This document shows positions 53,278-64,000 of a stretch of DNA of 64,000 bases, one piece after another; the stretch's first letter is position 1; the number at the start of each line of letters is the position of its first letter. Source of the stretch: Hofstenia miamia (taxonomy: Eukaryota; Xenacoelomorpha; Acoela; Hofsteniidae). Made by a program: the position numbers and the translations under genes. Below the pieces are notes generated by a model. That model saw only the letters and a program-made list of their open reading frames with translations, did not search any database and was not told where the DNA came from. The stretch spans positions 210,225-274,224 of the forward strand of contig CABFPE010000732.1 of assembly GCA_900660155.1 (NCBI GenBank). Reading direction: 5' to 3'.

Positions 53278-56200
53278 TTTTTTAAGCAGCATCACATTTA
53301 AATAAACATCTCAAAAAATTTGAATCATTTTAATTGCACACCAATAACGAACGGGAGAACTAAATAGATTTGTTTAATAATATGCGATAATTCAACTGGC
53401 AAATGCATTACATCCTTTACAACAAAATGAAATAGCGCGATTTAAACAAGAATCGTGGATGGTTTTATAGATTAATAGGTTTTGGTGTAAAACGTGTTTG
53501 AAATATACACTTTCAATTTTCTATTGAAAAATTCGACGTTGGGAATAAAATTTTTGGAAATTCTTGCAAATTCTTTAAGATATCAACGACATAAAATGTA
53601 ATAGTGAAATGTCAGCCAAAGCCTTCCTGACAGGGGTTGATCGTAGATGCTTTTCTAGATGACAATTTATTATTTCATTTTCTTACTAATGTATTAACAT
53701 TGCAAATAATATTTCTCTGATTATTAAATGAACCTAATTTCTTCCTAAGATCCATGAATCGGGATATAAGCAGGTTGCGTATGGTGCAAATTCCTGGAGT
53801 CTTTGACTTCAATTCAAGTCATTCAGTACTCCATGATTATACATTATTATTTATATATATGAAGCTTCAATGGAAATTATAAGGTAAAATATATACTTAG
53901 GTTCCTACATCGTAGGAACTAAATATTAATTGACAGCTTTCAAATAAATATTTGTGAAGGTATATCCATTTATATTGAGAAATTTTACAAAATATTAAAA
54001 TAATTCAGATTTCTTACCTCGCGATTCGGGAGTTCAACAGAAGTGGTGCACATCAACTACTGAATGATAATGATTAGCTGATAAGAAGGTAATTAGCAAA
54101 TCAACCAACCACAAATCACCGCGCAATCTTGCGGTTAGAAAACAAATTTATTTTTGATTGGATGGTTGCCACGAATCAAATTTAAGCATTCAAGATAAAA
54201 TAAGATTTAATGAACTGATTTAATATTTAAATGGTTAATATTCTAAAAAATCTACGAAATCGTAGTATATGTCTTAAACTGTAAGATAAGGTTTATAAAG
54301 TGCAACGCAGTTCGATTCGAAATATATTAAGTCAAAATTTAAAGACTTTAGAAAAAATTGTTAACTAGGTATTGAAGTTGCGCATCTTAAATCTGTTCAA
54401 ACTATAGAATTGAAGTCTTAAGTAATCTTGATAAGGTATTTAGATTTCGGTTATATTTAGCAGAATGACATATACATGTGCTGATTTACAACGTTCCACA
54501 AGTAGATTACCATGTAAGTCTCACCAACTTAAGCTTTAACACGGATTTGATTAATCTGACAAAGATATATGTATGAATAATGTTTTTTTGTACATTCATG
54601 CAAAAGACATTTTGTTTTTCTAAATAATTTAAAGAAAATTGTAAAGCATGGAGATGTAATAGGATTTTCACAAACTTGCACTCTTAATAATTAAAAATCT
54701 TCTGAATGAATTTGTACACAAAATTTGGAATAAAATTGATTTTTGACGCTGAATTTTTTTGCCATAGTATATACTAGCATTTATATTTATGGAGATAGTT
54801 TTTAGGGTGCCTCTTCAAAGGGCATTTGGTAAAAATTAAATTTCTGAAAATTTTAAAAATTAAATTTCTGAAAATTTACGTGAAAATTTGAATGCACAAT
54901 GTCAACATTTATCCTAGCGCTAAAAGTCAAAATTATTGCGTTAATCATTGCAGAAATCCATTGTGAAGTTGAGTGTTGCAATAAGTTATGATCAGGACTA
55001 TATATATATATATATATATAAAGCTTCAATGGAAGTTATTATAGCTAAGTTTAATAAAACATTTTTGTAAAGCAAATATTGGGAGATTCCCTGTGTTAAA
55101 AATTTTTCAGCCAAGCATCAAAAAAGCCATCAGCGACAGGTGACCACGTCTCTCATCAGAAATACTTAGGTTCTTTGAATTGCTATACAATTAGTTATAT
55201 AAAACTCTTCAAATTCGTCGGGTTCTGTTCGGGTCGGACTTAAAAATCTAACCCGATTAAAATGGTTCATGTTCATGTGAATAATATTCTGTATTAAGAT
55301 CGACATTGAAATGATATTGTAATCGTCTTCCAAAACGTCGTTACATTTCTCCAATGTACAATCTCCACCATTGTCAAGTTCATATTTGCAAAAAACTGAA
55401 AAAACAATCTTATTTGGAAGAGAATTCTTCTCTTTCAGGGATTAAAAGATTGAAAGTTATGTGCATTCTTTTCAATCTCTTATTTATATTAGTAAATTTC
55501 TTCATTTTAAAGATGCTTGAATAATTGGAATTATCTAGTAAATTTTTTCTTCATTTTTCGATTCTCATCATTTCTTTTTAATTTATCACGCTGTTGAGTA
55601 AAGATTCTATGATTTGATGAAGATATCCATTGTTTTCGAAGATTAATAGATGCTAGTTTAATCAAACAGCTTTTATGGTGTTAATTTTTCTTTTTTCTTC
55701 TCACAATAATTTAGGATATACAAATCAGTACTAATAAATTTAAGGTGATAGTTTGATTCGAATGATATTTGATTTTTGTAATTTCAGCATTCAAGAATAC
55801 AGAGTATGATCTTTTTGAATCTCTATTGTAAATTGAACTTTCGACATTTGAACTTTTCGAATATTGGATGTACAAATTTTGTTTTCCTAAATTTTAGGAC
55901 ATAGTTATTGACGTGAATGATGTTTGATTGTTTGAATTTCAGTATTAAAGAATATAGGTTTATGATAATTTTCCATCTCCATTGTAAATGGAACTTCGGA
56001 AATTTGACAATTGAATAACTACTTTAAAAATGGACAACCTTGTACTTTTGAATGATATATAGCGAATATATAGTCGATATATCTTTTATAAATAAAAATT
56101 GATTTTCAGAAAAGTTTGTGTCATTAGTATGCATTAAGAACTGGGCCGACTATTTTAAGTTCGAGAGATGAAAAATGACATTTATGATCTGTTTGCTTAT

Positions 56201-57190
56201 GAATTGAGTATTGAATATAAATGAATTGTTAAAGCATTCCAATTTTAGAAAAGTTACGATTGTTTGTAATTCAATGTAAATTTCTTATTCAGGAATGATT
56301 GATAAAATATAATGATATGTTTTAGGTACCGGCTGTTGAAACCAGGCTCTTTTCATTATAACTAACTATTAACTTTTATATTCGTTAGGATTATAAAGTT
56401 CACTAAAGTCTTCAATGAATTGAAAAGAATCTGATGCGATGGACTTTTTAATAAAAATGCTTTTAAAGTGTTATCAAACCATTTACTATTAAATGTATCT
56501 GAATTAATGAATGAAAGAATTGGTCTAAGGTTGGAACTTTCGGAGCATGGTGCAAGCGAAAATGTTCGCTATGTAGCTCTTTTAAATATATTGAGTGACA
56601 ATAAGACTTTAGATATTATTATTTCATTTCAATTCCGATCCAGTGATAATAATACATAATGAAAAACTGATGAATTTGGTGATAAATTGTATACGGATTT
56701 AAGATAGCTTGTTGCTCCAGCTGAGTTTACCGAAAACTTCAAAGAATAAGTTATCGACACTGTATTTTGTTCTTTGCTTATCACTGGTACTTAAAATAAA
56801 AGCACGCAGCAGTAAATATTTAAGGAGCCAAACTTTCGTTGAAGCTAGCTGTAGAGATAAAATTGCTATGATTAACCCAAAATTGGAAACATCAGTGTAA
56901 ATGGACAACTCTGAAAATTAAGGTTAGAAATCAAATTGCTAAACAACAATCACTAACTAATAATGAGCGCTACTATAGACTAAGTACCTGAGCCCAGATA
57001 CGATTGAATATAATGATGTGAAACAATGCTTGAAGATAAGATCAGCGACATTCTAAACGAAAGTCTCAAATTGAAATTGAATATACAAACGGTATGGAAT
57101 ATGAGGTCAATTAACGGAGTCCCAAAGAAACAAAAAGCTTCATTAATATCTCAATGAGTAAGCTCCATATCGACCAGGTTAAAATGGAAA
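53278..57190. other. AT-rich stretch right of the duplication
   Basis: No gene was recognised. It holds a 70-bp scrap of Tc1-like family B (53,747-53,815, containing CCATGAATCGGGATATAAGC), an AT run (54,999-55,020) and a 152-bp tandem duplication (55,714-56,018). Two sites share AAGCTTCAATGGAA next to AT runs (about 53,860 and 55,021). Confidence 0.5.
55714..56018 (+). repeat. Tandem duplication, two ~152-bp units
   Basis: The second unit starts at 55,866. Shared parts include GGATATACAAAT/GGATGTACAAAT, AATTTCAGCATTCAAGAATA and CTATTGTAAATTGAACTT. Identity is roughly 75%. Confidence 0.6.
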
Positions 57191-57436
57191 ATGGAAAAAT
57201 ATCAGAAAATCCAGCAGTTTACTAAGTTCCATCAATACCTTTACAAAGAGAGAAGTCTCAATCTATATAACATTTTACCAGACTACTTCGTAATATTAGA
57301 AGAAAAAGAAGGCCTATCTCTAAATTTTACATCTGAAGAAATTGTTCTAGCCATAAAAATGCTAAAAAATTATTCTGGAATAGATAGCTTAGATTCCACA
57401 TTTTATCTAAACTTTCAAAATGTTTTACTACCCTAA
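57191..57436 (+). pseudogene. LINE fragment upstream of reverse transcriptase
   Basis: The 81-codon frame reads FHQYLYKERSLNLYNIL and then FTSEEIVLAIKMLKNYSGID and STFYLNF. This matches the linker and start of an L1/Tx1-like reverse transcriptase (f-y-x-x-L-y ... e-E-I-x-x-A-I-x-x-l-k-x-x-K-s-x-G-x-D ... F-Y). The D of SGID is conserved. The domain core is missing; the frame stops at 57,434. Confidence 0.6.
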
Positions 57437-60087
57437 TGAAAGCTACTGATTGAATCTATCATAGCGAGAAAATCAATTGAAAATAGCTTAACAAATACTG
57501 CTACTAGACTGACCCCAAAAAATCTAAGGACTTAACTTCTCCAAAATCATGTTAAAAATCATTTTAGAAAAAAAGTGATTTGAAGTAATTTGAGACTATT
57601 CATTAATTATGTAAGCACCAGTTTAAATTTTGAACATTTAAAAAAAGTAAGGAATAATTTGTAAAAATACAAACACACATCACAAAAACACAATAAAGCA
57701 AAAGAAAACATGAAAAAAGCAAATAATAATATGCAAAAACAATCACACACCGCAAAAAACACAATCGCACATTAAAAAAACATATTCTCTTGAATGCTAT
57801 TCCGTGGAACCTACATGTACATCAAATTCAGATTTTATTTTATAAATTCTCAATCTCTACGATTTTGAAATATTTAATAGGAAAATTTGGTAAAAATCTG
57901 ATTAAACATACATTATATGAACTATACGCACTTGCAAGCACTTAACAGCAGTGTTTTAAGTAGCATTAATGTTTAGTAAAACAATTTTTGTGAATATCGC
58001 AAAATGGAAATTAATTTAAATTTTATCATGAAAATGTTTAAACTGTAATAGTAACATTGCATTTAATAAACAAACAATAAAACTTTTAAAATATCGTATT
58101 TTATTGAAAGTTCTTCAATACAAAATTGTAATTTCATATCTTAAAACATTGCATTATTATCATAGAATGCGCATCTGTAAAGCACATTTAAAGAAATTGC
58201 ATTGCAAAAACACAAGAAAACAAAACATATCAAACTAGAAATATGAAAATGTAATCTGAATATACAATAAATAATAGTCGAATTTAAGTGTATATATGTT
58301 TTTCTTTCTTGTTTTTCGAAAGTTTAAACTAATAATGTTATGACATTTTCATTTTGCTCAATACCTATGACGAAAAGATTTCTTCATTTTAACATATAAT
58401 TCAGTTTTTACAACGATTGAAAGAAACTTCTTTTGAAAACTATATTCAATTTTATTTTTGACGAGGAAAATTGGGTTAGGGTCCGATTATTCTACTTACA
58501 TATTGTGAGATAAATATTTTATACTCAAATTATACAAGAAAACCTCTTTGAAGAAGTATTTATTTCATTTATACCAGATTTGGTGATTAATAAATCGTAT
58601 TATTTACATATGTAAGTGTATAAATTGGGAAGAACGAAGTTAACAAAACTTGTGATAATAATTAAGATTTTTCCCAAATTTTTGTATACAGAATGAATTC
58701 TAGTTTCATATTTCGTGAAAATTTGTTATTTAATTGTGATAATTTATATAGTGATTTAAATTTCATGTTTATATAGTTTGTCATAAACTGTTTATTAATT
58801 TGGTAGATAACAATCTTTAAGATTGGATAATTTGACATTTGAACAATGGGATATAGATAAAAATTATGTAGTGTTGACATTGTCTGTGAAAGAGTGCAAC
58901 TTTGTACACAGCCGGCATAATGGAATTTCACATTGCTGAAAGAATGAGAACTACGCTGAAAGATTTCAAATTTTTTGGTGGTTTTTTTTTATAATTACAT
59001 CTCAGACATTGTTTTGTATCTTAACGCTTTTTGCAATATTATTTCTAGTTAGTTTTACAGATATTTCTTTTAAAAACGCAATCAATTTTATTTTTTAACG
59101 AATTGCTAAGGTTTTATGGTCCGATGTTAAGCTGATTGTATACTTTATCATAAATACAAACGTCGTTTGTTTGTTAATACAAATTTTTAACTGTATTTGT
59201 TTAAGCTTTTAATTGTCATTGGGTTTTATACGTAATCAATTTTATTTTAATGAAGTGCTGCTGGTTTAATGTCCGATTTTAAATTAATTATATACTTTAT
59301 CATAAATAAAAACGTCGTTTGTTAGTACTCATTTTTAATTACACTTGTTTAAACTTTTAATTGTCATGCGTTTTATCCTGTCAAAGTCACTTCATTTGAC
59401 TTGTTTATTAATCGTTAATTTAGATACTACCATGTGAAATTCATACGTGCAAATACACATTGCGTATGTTTCTAGAGCATTCCCATCCCAACTTGAAGTT
59501 ATGACGCATATTATCATTGTTCATTGAACTGTAGATGAATCGGTATATGCACTTTATCGTCATTTATTAGTGCATTTTTGAATTTTCTTTGTAAATATTA
59601 TTTATAATATTATTTATAAATGTTCGTTTTCTCTGTATGGCAAGAGTATGCGTCTGTGGAAGCATGTGTTTATATTTATTTTTGAAAATCGTTTATTTAA
59701 TGCGTATAAAAAATTGTTAGATTTTAAACAACAGATTGCAACAATTCTAATTTAATGGGATTTTGAAAATTCTTTAACCTCTAGGTGTATAGAAAAATTG
59801 GTTACATTTTAAAGAATAGATTGCAAATAAATTTGTTTGTCAAAAAAACAGAATATATTTCAATGATGTCAGCCTAAAATTCCACTGTGTAGGCAATGAA
59901 ATGATAAGCAATGAACTTTTTCCCATATATACTACAAGAAATGACTTTTGTATTTATTAAGTTAAGCAAAATGTATAAGACGATGCCGTCGATAGATGGC
60001 GTATTCATTAATTCTTAATACATGCTGTCTAGATCCCTCAAAAGCATTCTATTTTTTCATAATGTGATACTAATGAAAAAATTTATA
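57437..60087. other. AT-rich stretch with inverted dispersed repeat
   Basis: No gene was recognised. An A/C-rich low-complexity patch lies at about 57,660-57,780. An inverted copy of the unit repeat 2,740-3,090 lies at 58,978-59,480. Confidence 0.5.
58978..59480 (-). repeat. Inverted copy of the repeat at 2,740-3,090, with internal duplication
   Basis: The reverse complement contains TTGACTTGTTTATTAATCGT (59,397), TTTAAACTTTTAATTGTCAT (59,346) and TTGCAATATTATTTCTAGTT (59,031), matching 2,820-3,050. A ~140-bp part around CTTTATCATAAATA-AAACGTCG occurs twice in tandem (about 59,145 and 59,290), whereas units 1 and 2 have it once. Confidence 0.65.
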
Positions 60088-61139
60088 CATGATGTAAGGT
60101 CAATTGATGAAAAAATATATTTTGTTAAAAATAGAATCGTTCATAATCTTGATTTGCATAAGAAATATGTCAACGTATTCTCATTGCTCTAAAATTTGTG
60201 TCCTAGTCACAGAAATATGTTTTTGCTAAACGAAGATTTGTTTTTAAGGGATTTCAATTTCTCAATGTTTTAGTTTCTTTAAGTAGTGATTTGTAGGTTC
60301 AAATGGCAACAATTTAAGGAATGATTTCTTTAAAACGTTTTTCTTATTGTAGAATGCTGGACTTGTGGTAGTGACGTGTGCCATATTCTATCGCAGTATC
60401 TTCTGATGCCATAAATACATGTAAGAAGCCTATGTCATTTAATGAGCTTTGTGGAGTACAAAATTTATTTGAATTCTATTTATATTTCCCTGATTCTAAT
60501 ATTGATTTTGAGAAAGAGGCATATGTGCATCGAATTTTAGAAAATAATAATCTCAACAAAATTAGTTGCTATATCAGAAAGTGGCTAGGTTCTATTGAAA
60601 CCGAAATAAAACTTCCAAATAGCAGTGCTTCTTTGATTGATGAAAGCTCCGTCAATGTTGGAAATGTTGATACTTACTCATTGGAAATTGAAGATGATGA
60701 TATAACGTGCCATAAAGAAAAGGCTAGTCCGTTCCCAGATACTAATCCCTGCTTAATTGACACTTATAAAGTAGAATTTGAATTAGTCTTAGACATATTA
60801 TATGACAAAATAGACAAACAATTGATTGTTTTAGAGTCTTCAAACGACGAACTTTTGCTAAGGGGAATCACTAAAGCCAATTCTAGAATGCATGTTATCG
60901 CAACTGATTATAATGAAGAATTTTACAGTAGCTGTCTGGCTCAGCTGGCATGTGGAAAAATTTTGGTGCTATACTTTTCAGAGTTCAGAGATGTCACCAA
61001 TCTAGTTACTGTTTCCAACGACTTAGAAAAACATGATAGAGTTCCCATTTCCTTATTTGAATTGAAAAAATTGGAATTAATTTGCGCAAGTGACTGTAGA
61101 AAAAGTGATACCCTAAGTAGTGATCATAACAATGAATAA
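60088..61139 (+). pseudogene. Third TRIM paralogue, truncated and internally deleted
   Basis: 60,088-60,178 matches TRIM residues about 172-200 (HDVRSIDEKIYFVKNRIVHN), then the similarity breaks. 60,385-61,107 encodes about 240 residues aligned to TRIM residues 279-523 without a stop, including SMHV-type ITKANSRMHVIATDY and SCLAQLACGKILVLYF. It has a short insertion (DESS) and one extra residue (NEEF) relative to the full copies. RING, B-boxes, most of the coiled coil and the last ~130 residues are missing. The frame ends in a foreign tail at 61,137, where a piggyBac relic follows. It is more diverged from both full copies than they are from each other. Confidence 0.75.
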
Positions 61140-61195
61140 CATACTTTATTGCCACAAATATATTATTTATCGTATAATTTCTTTTCAGATGTTCA

Positions 61196-62882
61196 CTGTT
61201 GGTGAAAAGTTCTAATTTTCTTGGTCTGATGGACCCATGGGTCATTGGTATCCCAGAGAAATAATAAAAGCTATCATGTTAAATATGATAATTATGGCGC
61301 AGAATGGAACCAAAGTGTGCGTAAGCGTCATGTGCGGCAACACAGAAATATGGGGGAGGATAATGAATCTAGAGATAGTGAAAGTGGTATACGGAGGTCT
61401 CGAGTGATGAGCCCGCAGATTTTGTCAGGACTTTAAAAATAATGATGTTTTTGCAAAAAATTAAATTACTAATGATAATTTGTCAGTAATTTTTAAAATT
61501 GTTTTTATAGTCCTGGGAATTGGTTCTGATAGTGACAGTTCTTTTATGAACACGGATGATGATTCAAGTGACAACTTTGCATCATCTACTACTTTAGACG
61601 ACCATAGTCCAGTGCTTACTAACGTGCATCAATCAAGTCAATTACAAGAGAGGGATGGTATTTCTTGGCAGGTCTTAGACTCATCACTTACCACAACTGT
61701 GGGTCGAAGACGTGTACACACTGTATTTATTTCAAAGCCAGGTATACCTAGCTCAACCAAAGGCTTAGTTACAAGTGAAAAGAAAGAATGGGAAGATTTT
61801 TTAATCATCAAGTTTACATGACTCACCCAATGTTGATGATTCAACTGTCAAAAAGAAACCAGACATTATTCGATTTTATAATAAAAATAACTGCGGAGTT
61901 GAGGATTACGACAGCATGACAAGACTGTATACTGCAAAGTCTGCAACAATACGATGGCCTTTGGCCATCTTCTATTCCCTATTTGATATTTCCATATTAA
62001 ATGCTTGGATATTATATAGACAAGTAATGGTAGTTAAAATCAAGCGCAAAGAGTTCATTGTTAAAGTGTATGAGCAACTTGTGGAAATAGCATCTAATCA
62101 ACCACACATTGAATTTGAGATGCCTGGAACAAGTCTGGAATCTACAAATTCGAATATTTTGCCTCTTCATTATTAACAGTGCGTGACACCATAGAGAGTA
62201 TTTTGCTTATTTTGAAACTGAATTTGATTCGCTAAAGCGCTATAATTTTGACCAATAATAAAACTCGTTCCGAACTTTCTGATGATGTATTAGATTCTGC
62301 ATTTGTCAAATTGATGGCTCCTACACAGCCCCAAATGTTTTTTGCAGTAAAAATGGATGAAATATTCTAAAAAACAACAAATTGAAATATTACAAAATCT
62401 ATATATCTAATGATGGGAAAACTAATACAACTTCTACGTTAAAATACAACTGTCAAGCAAACAAGCAAAACTATTTAAATGTTAAAATATGCAAACATAA
62501 TATATATCCACGAGAGTAGATGAGGATTAAATAATCCATGTAAGTCAACAGACCCTTAAAAAACACCAATTTATGCACTCTTAGACCCATTTTGTATTGA
62601 AACGGCAATGTGGCCATAACTTCGTCAAATGAATTGCGGAAAAAACGTATGAGAGCTCAAAATAATCGTTATTGATTAATCTATGCGTTTTTATACTCGA
62701 AATACACAAGTTTTTTTATATCCTCGTTGGTGTCGCCAACTGTAAGTAAGCATGTGCAGTGTGCAAAGTGTCAAAATAAGACGCAAACATTATGCTCTAA
62801 GTGCAGAAGACCACATTGTGGACCCTGCACTGTAATTATTGAAAAATATGTAAAAATTATATGTTGTAGCTGTAATTCATGA
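61196..62882 (+). pseudogene. Internally deleted piggyBac-type element relic
   Basis: 61,480-61,821 encodes an acidic N-terminus (SDSDSSFMNTDDDSSDNF), then DGISWQVLDSS and RRRVHTVFISKPGIPSST. The frame then jumps straight to the domain end: KPDIIRFYNKNNCGVEDYDS, RWPLAIFYSLFDISILNAWI and RKEFIVKVYEQLVEIA (61,855-62,100). The catalytic core between is missing. After ~570 bp of decayed sequence, 62,721-62,882 encodes the C-terminal Cys-rich domain (CAKCQNKTQTLCSKC, HCGPC, CCSCNS), typical of piggyBac end-binding domains. It differs from the relic at 19,640, so it is a second piggyBac family. Confidence 0.7.
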
Positions 62883-64000
62883 AAAATATTTGGGATTTGT
62901 TCTACTATATTTAAGCATTTTTGTGTGATTGCTTCTAATATATTTTGTTTCAGAAACCGCATCTCTAGTAAATGAATTGGTTTGGAGTAGTGATAGAAGA
63001 CGAGGCTTGGTCTCATTGGGACACCTTGAAGTTCTCGTAACACTTAGCTGATTCATCGATATTGGAGGAGTGGTTTTAATGACTCACCTACTTGACAAAT
63101 GTTTTGACATTTCCGCTAATGGATTTTCAGTGACGTCACATATTTTTAAGTGCATCTACTAATGGATTTTAATTAGTAATGCTTTTAATTGATTTACATG
63201 TTGGGGCCAACTTTTTGGTATGAGTAATTTCACTTTGATAATATCACGGGCCATTTTTTGGTATGAGTAATTTTTGATAATATCACGTTTGTTTGCATGT
63301 TAATATATACCTTATTATAACAACCCCTTTTCGGGATGCGTACACATAATATTACAAACTAATTTTCCATAATTTCGAGAAGCTTACGGTATAATCCGGG
63401 AAACTTTCAAAATCGTTTTTGTCAAAAATCATTGTAACACGTTTATCGTATCACGGTTTTTTCAACCAATAATTAATTTTCATAATAAAAAGCACATGGA
63501 ATTTTTAGACATTAGTAAAAATAAATAACTAGTATACACGCTAAGAACCGAACTATTTCGCTAATACATGTGTAAAATATTAAACATAGTTAAACAAAAA
63601 AAGTAGTTGCAATCAGCTCGCAATATCGTTACCTAAATCATACATGCAAAATGTTAATATAATTTATACATATACACGTTAACTCACCAGTATTAATATA
63701 TTAGTTTTACACCGCTATCCTTTCTTCACACATCTTTCCCCCAACTTTTCCATGTTTTTTTTGGGTTGTATACATTTGGTGATTGATTTACATGTTAGGG
63801 CCATTTTTGGTATGAGTAATTTCACTTTGATAATATCATGGGTCATTTTTTGGTATGAGTAATTTTTGATAATATCACATTTGTTTGCATTACGCTATGT
63901 TAATATATACCGTATTATAACAACCCCTTTCGGGTTCACTTTGATAATTTCACAGGCCATTTTTGGCATGACTAATTCCACTTTGATAATATCACATTTG
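62883..64000. other. AT-rich right flank
   Basis: No gene was recognised. A perfect CRE-like palindrome GTGACGTCAC lies at 63,130-63,139. Direct repeats begin at 63,191. Confidence 0.5.
63191..64000 (+). repeat. Direct repeats with motif GGTATGAGTAATTTCACTTT
   Basis: A ~150-bp segment starting TTGATTTACATGTT and ending AACAACCCCTTTTCGGG occurs at about 63,189-63,336 and 63,783-63,940, a 594-bp offset. Inside each, the unit GGTATGAGTAATTT...TTTGATAATATCAC is itself repeated. A further unit starts at 63,945 and runs off the window. Confidence 0.75.

Noticed and set aside
55166..55354. 62-codon minus frame with LSPTRTEPDEFEEFY
   Set aside because: No family recognised, composition typical of chance frames, no neighbour support.

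Overview
The window is animal (metazoan) nuclear DNA. It is very AT-rich and dominated by decayed mobile elements of animal type: Tc1/mariner, piggyBac, hAT with a TTF/DUF4371 transposase, LINE fragments, a Polinton-derived block, and hAT and Harbinger MITEs. Among these sit a few host genes: a TRIM/RBCC ubiquitin-ligase-like family and one SGNH-hydrolase-like gene with about 50-nt introns. The sequence does not fix the phylum. The short introns and AT-richness would fit several invertebrate groups. No rRNA, tRNA or CRISPR array was recognised.

The main structure is a direct duplication. Positions 1-25,085 (unit 1) align collinearly with 29,954-53,277 (unit 2), much of it nearly identical. 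A run of exactly 1,000 Ns (26,086-27,085) lies between them, so the copies are on different contigs joined by a placeholder gap. A true tandem duplication and two haplotypes placed side by side are both possible. Each unit carries, in order: the right end of a Tc1 element, the first exon of the SGNH gene (minus), a decayed TRIM-like relic (plus), a promoter-like patch with two CCAAT boxes and a CRE, a 0.7-kb hAT MITE with a perfect 8-bp target duplication, a single-exon 655-aa TRIM gene (plus), a Polinton-derived block with inverted-repeat flanks, a piggyBac relic (minus), a Tc1-like/LINE chimera (minus), and an 11-bp minisatellite.

The units differ in discrete blocks. Unit 1 has an hAT transposase relic where unit 2 has an unidentified coding relic. 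The upstream region and RING-encoding start of the TRIM gene are diverged while the rest of the gene is almost identical. A roughly 125-bp VNTR differs in copy number. A LINE fragment occurs only in unit 1.

The spacer (25,086-29,953) holds another Tc1-like copy, the gap, a LINE endonuclease fragment and the 3' exons of the SGNH gene. A Tc1 element (28,402-30,264), with a Harbinger MITE nested in it, interrupts the first SGNH exon at a TA. Its terminal repeats happen to supply a GT donor and a strong AG acceptor in the gene's orientation.

From 53,278 to 64,000 the sequence is not part of the duplication. It holds a LINE fragment, an inverted copy of a unit repeat, a third truncated TRIM paralogue, an internally deleted piggyBac relic with a surviving Cys-rich tail, and a repeat that runs off the window end. 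The best candidates for working genes are the two TRIM copies. Nearly everything else is relic DNA.
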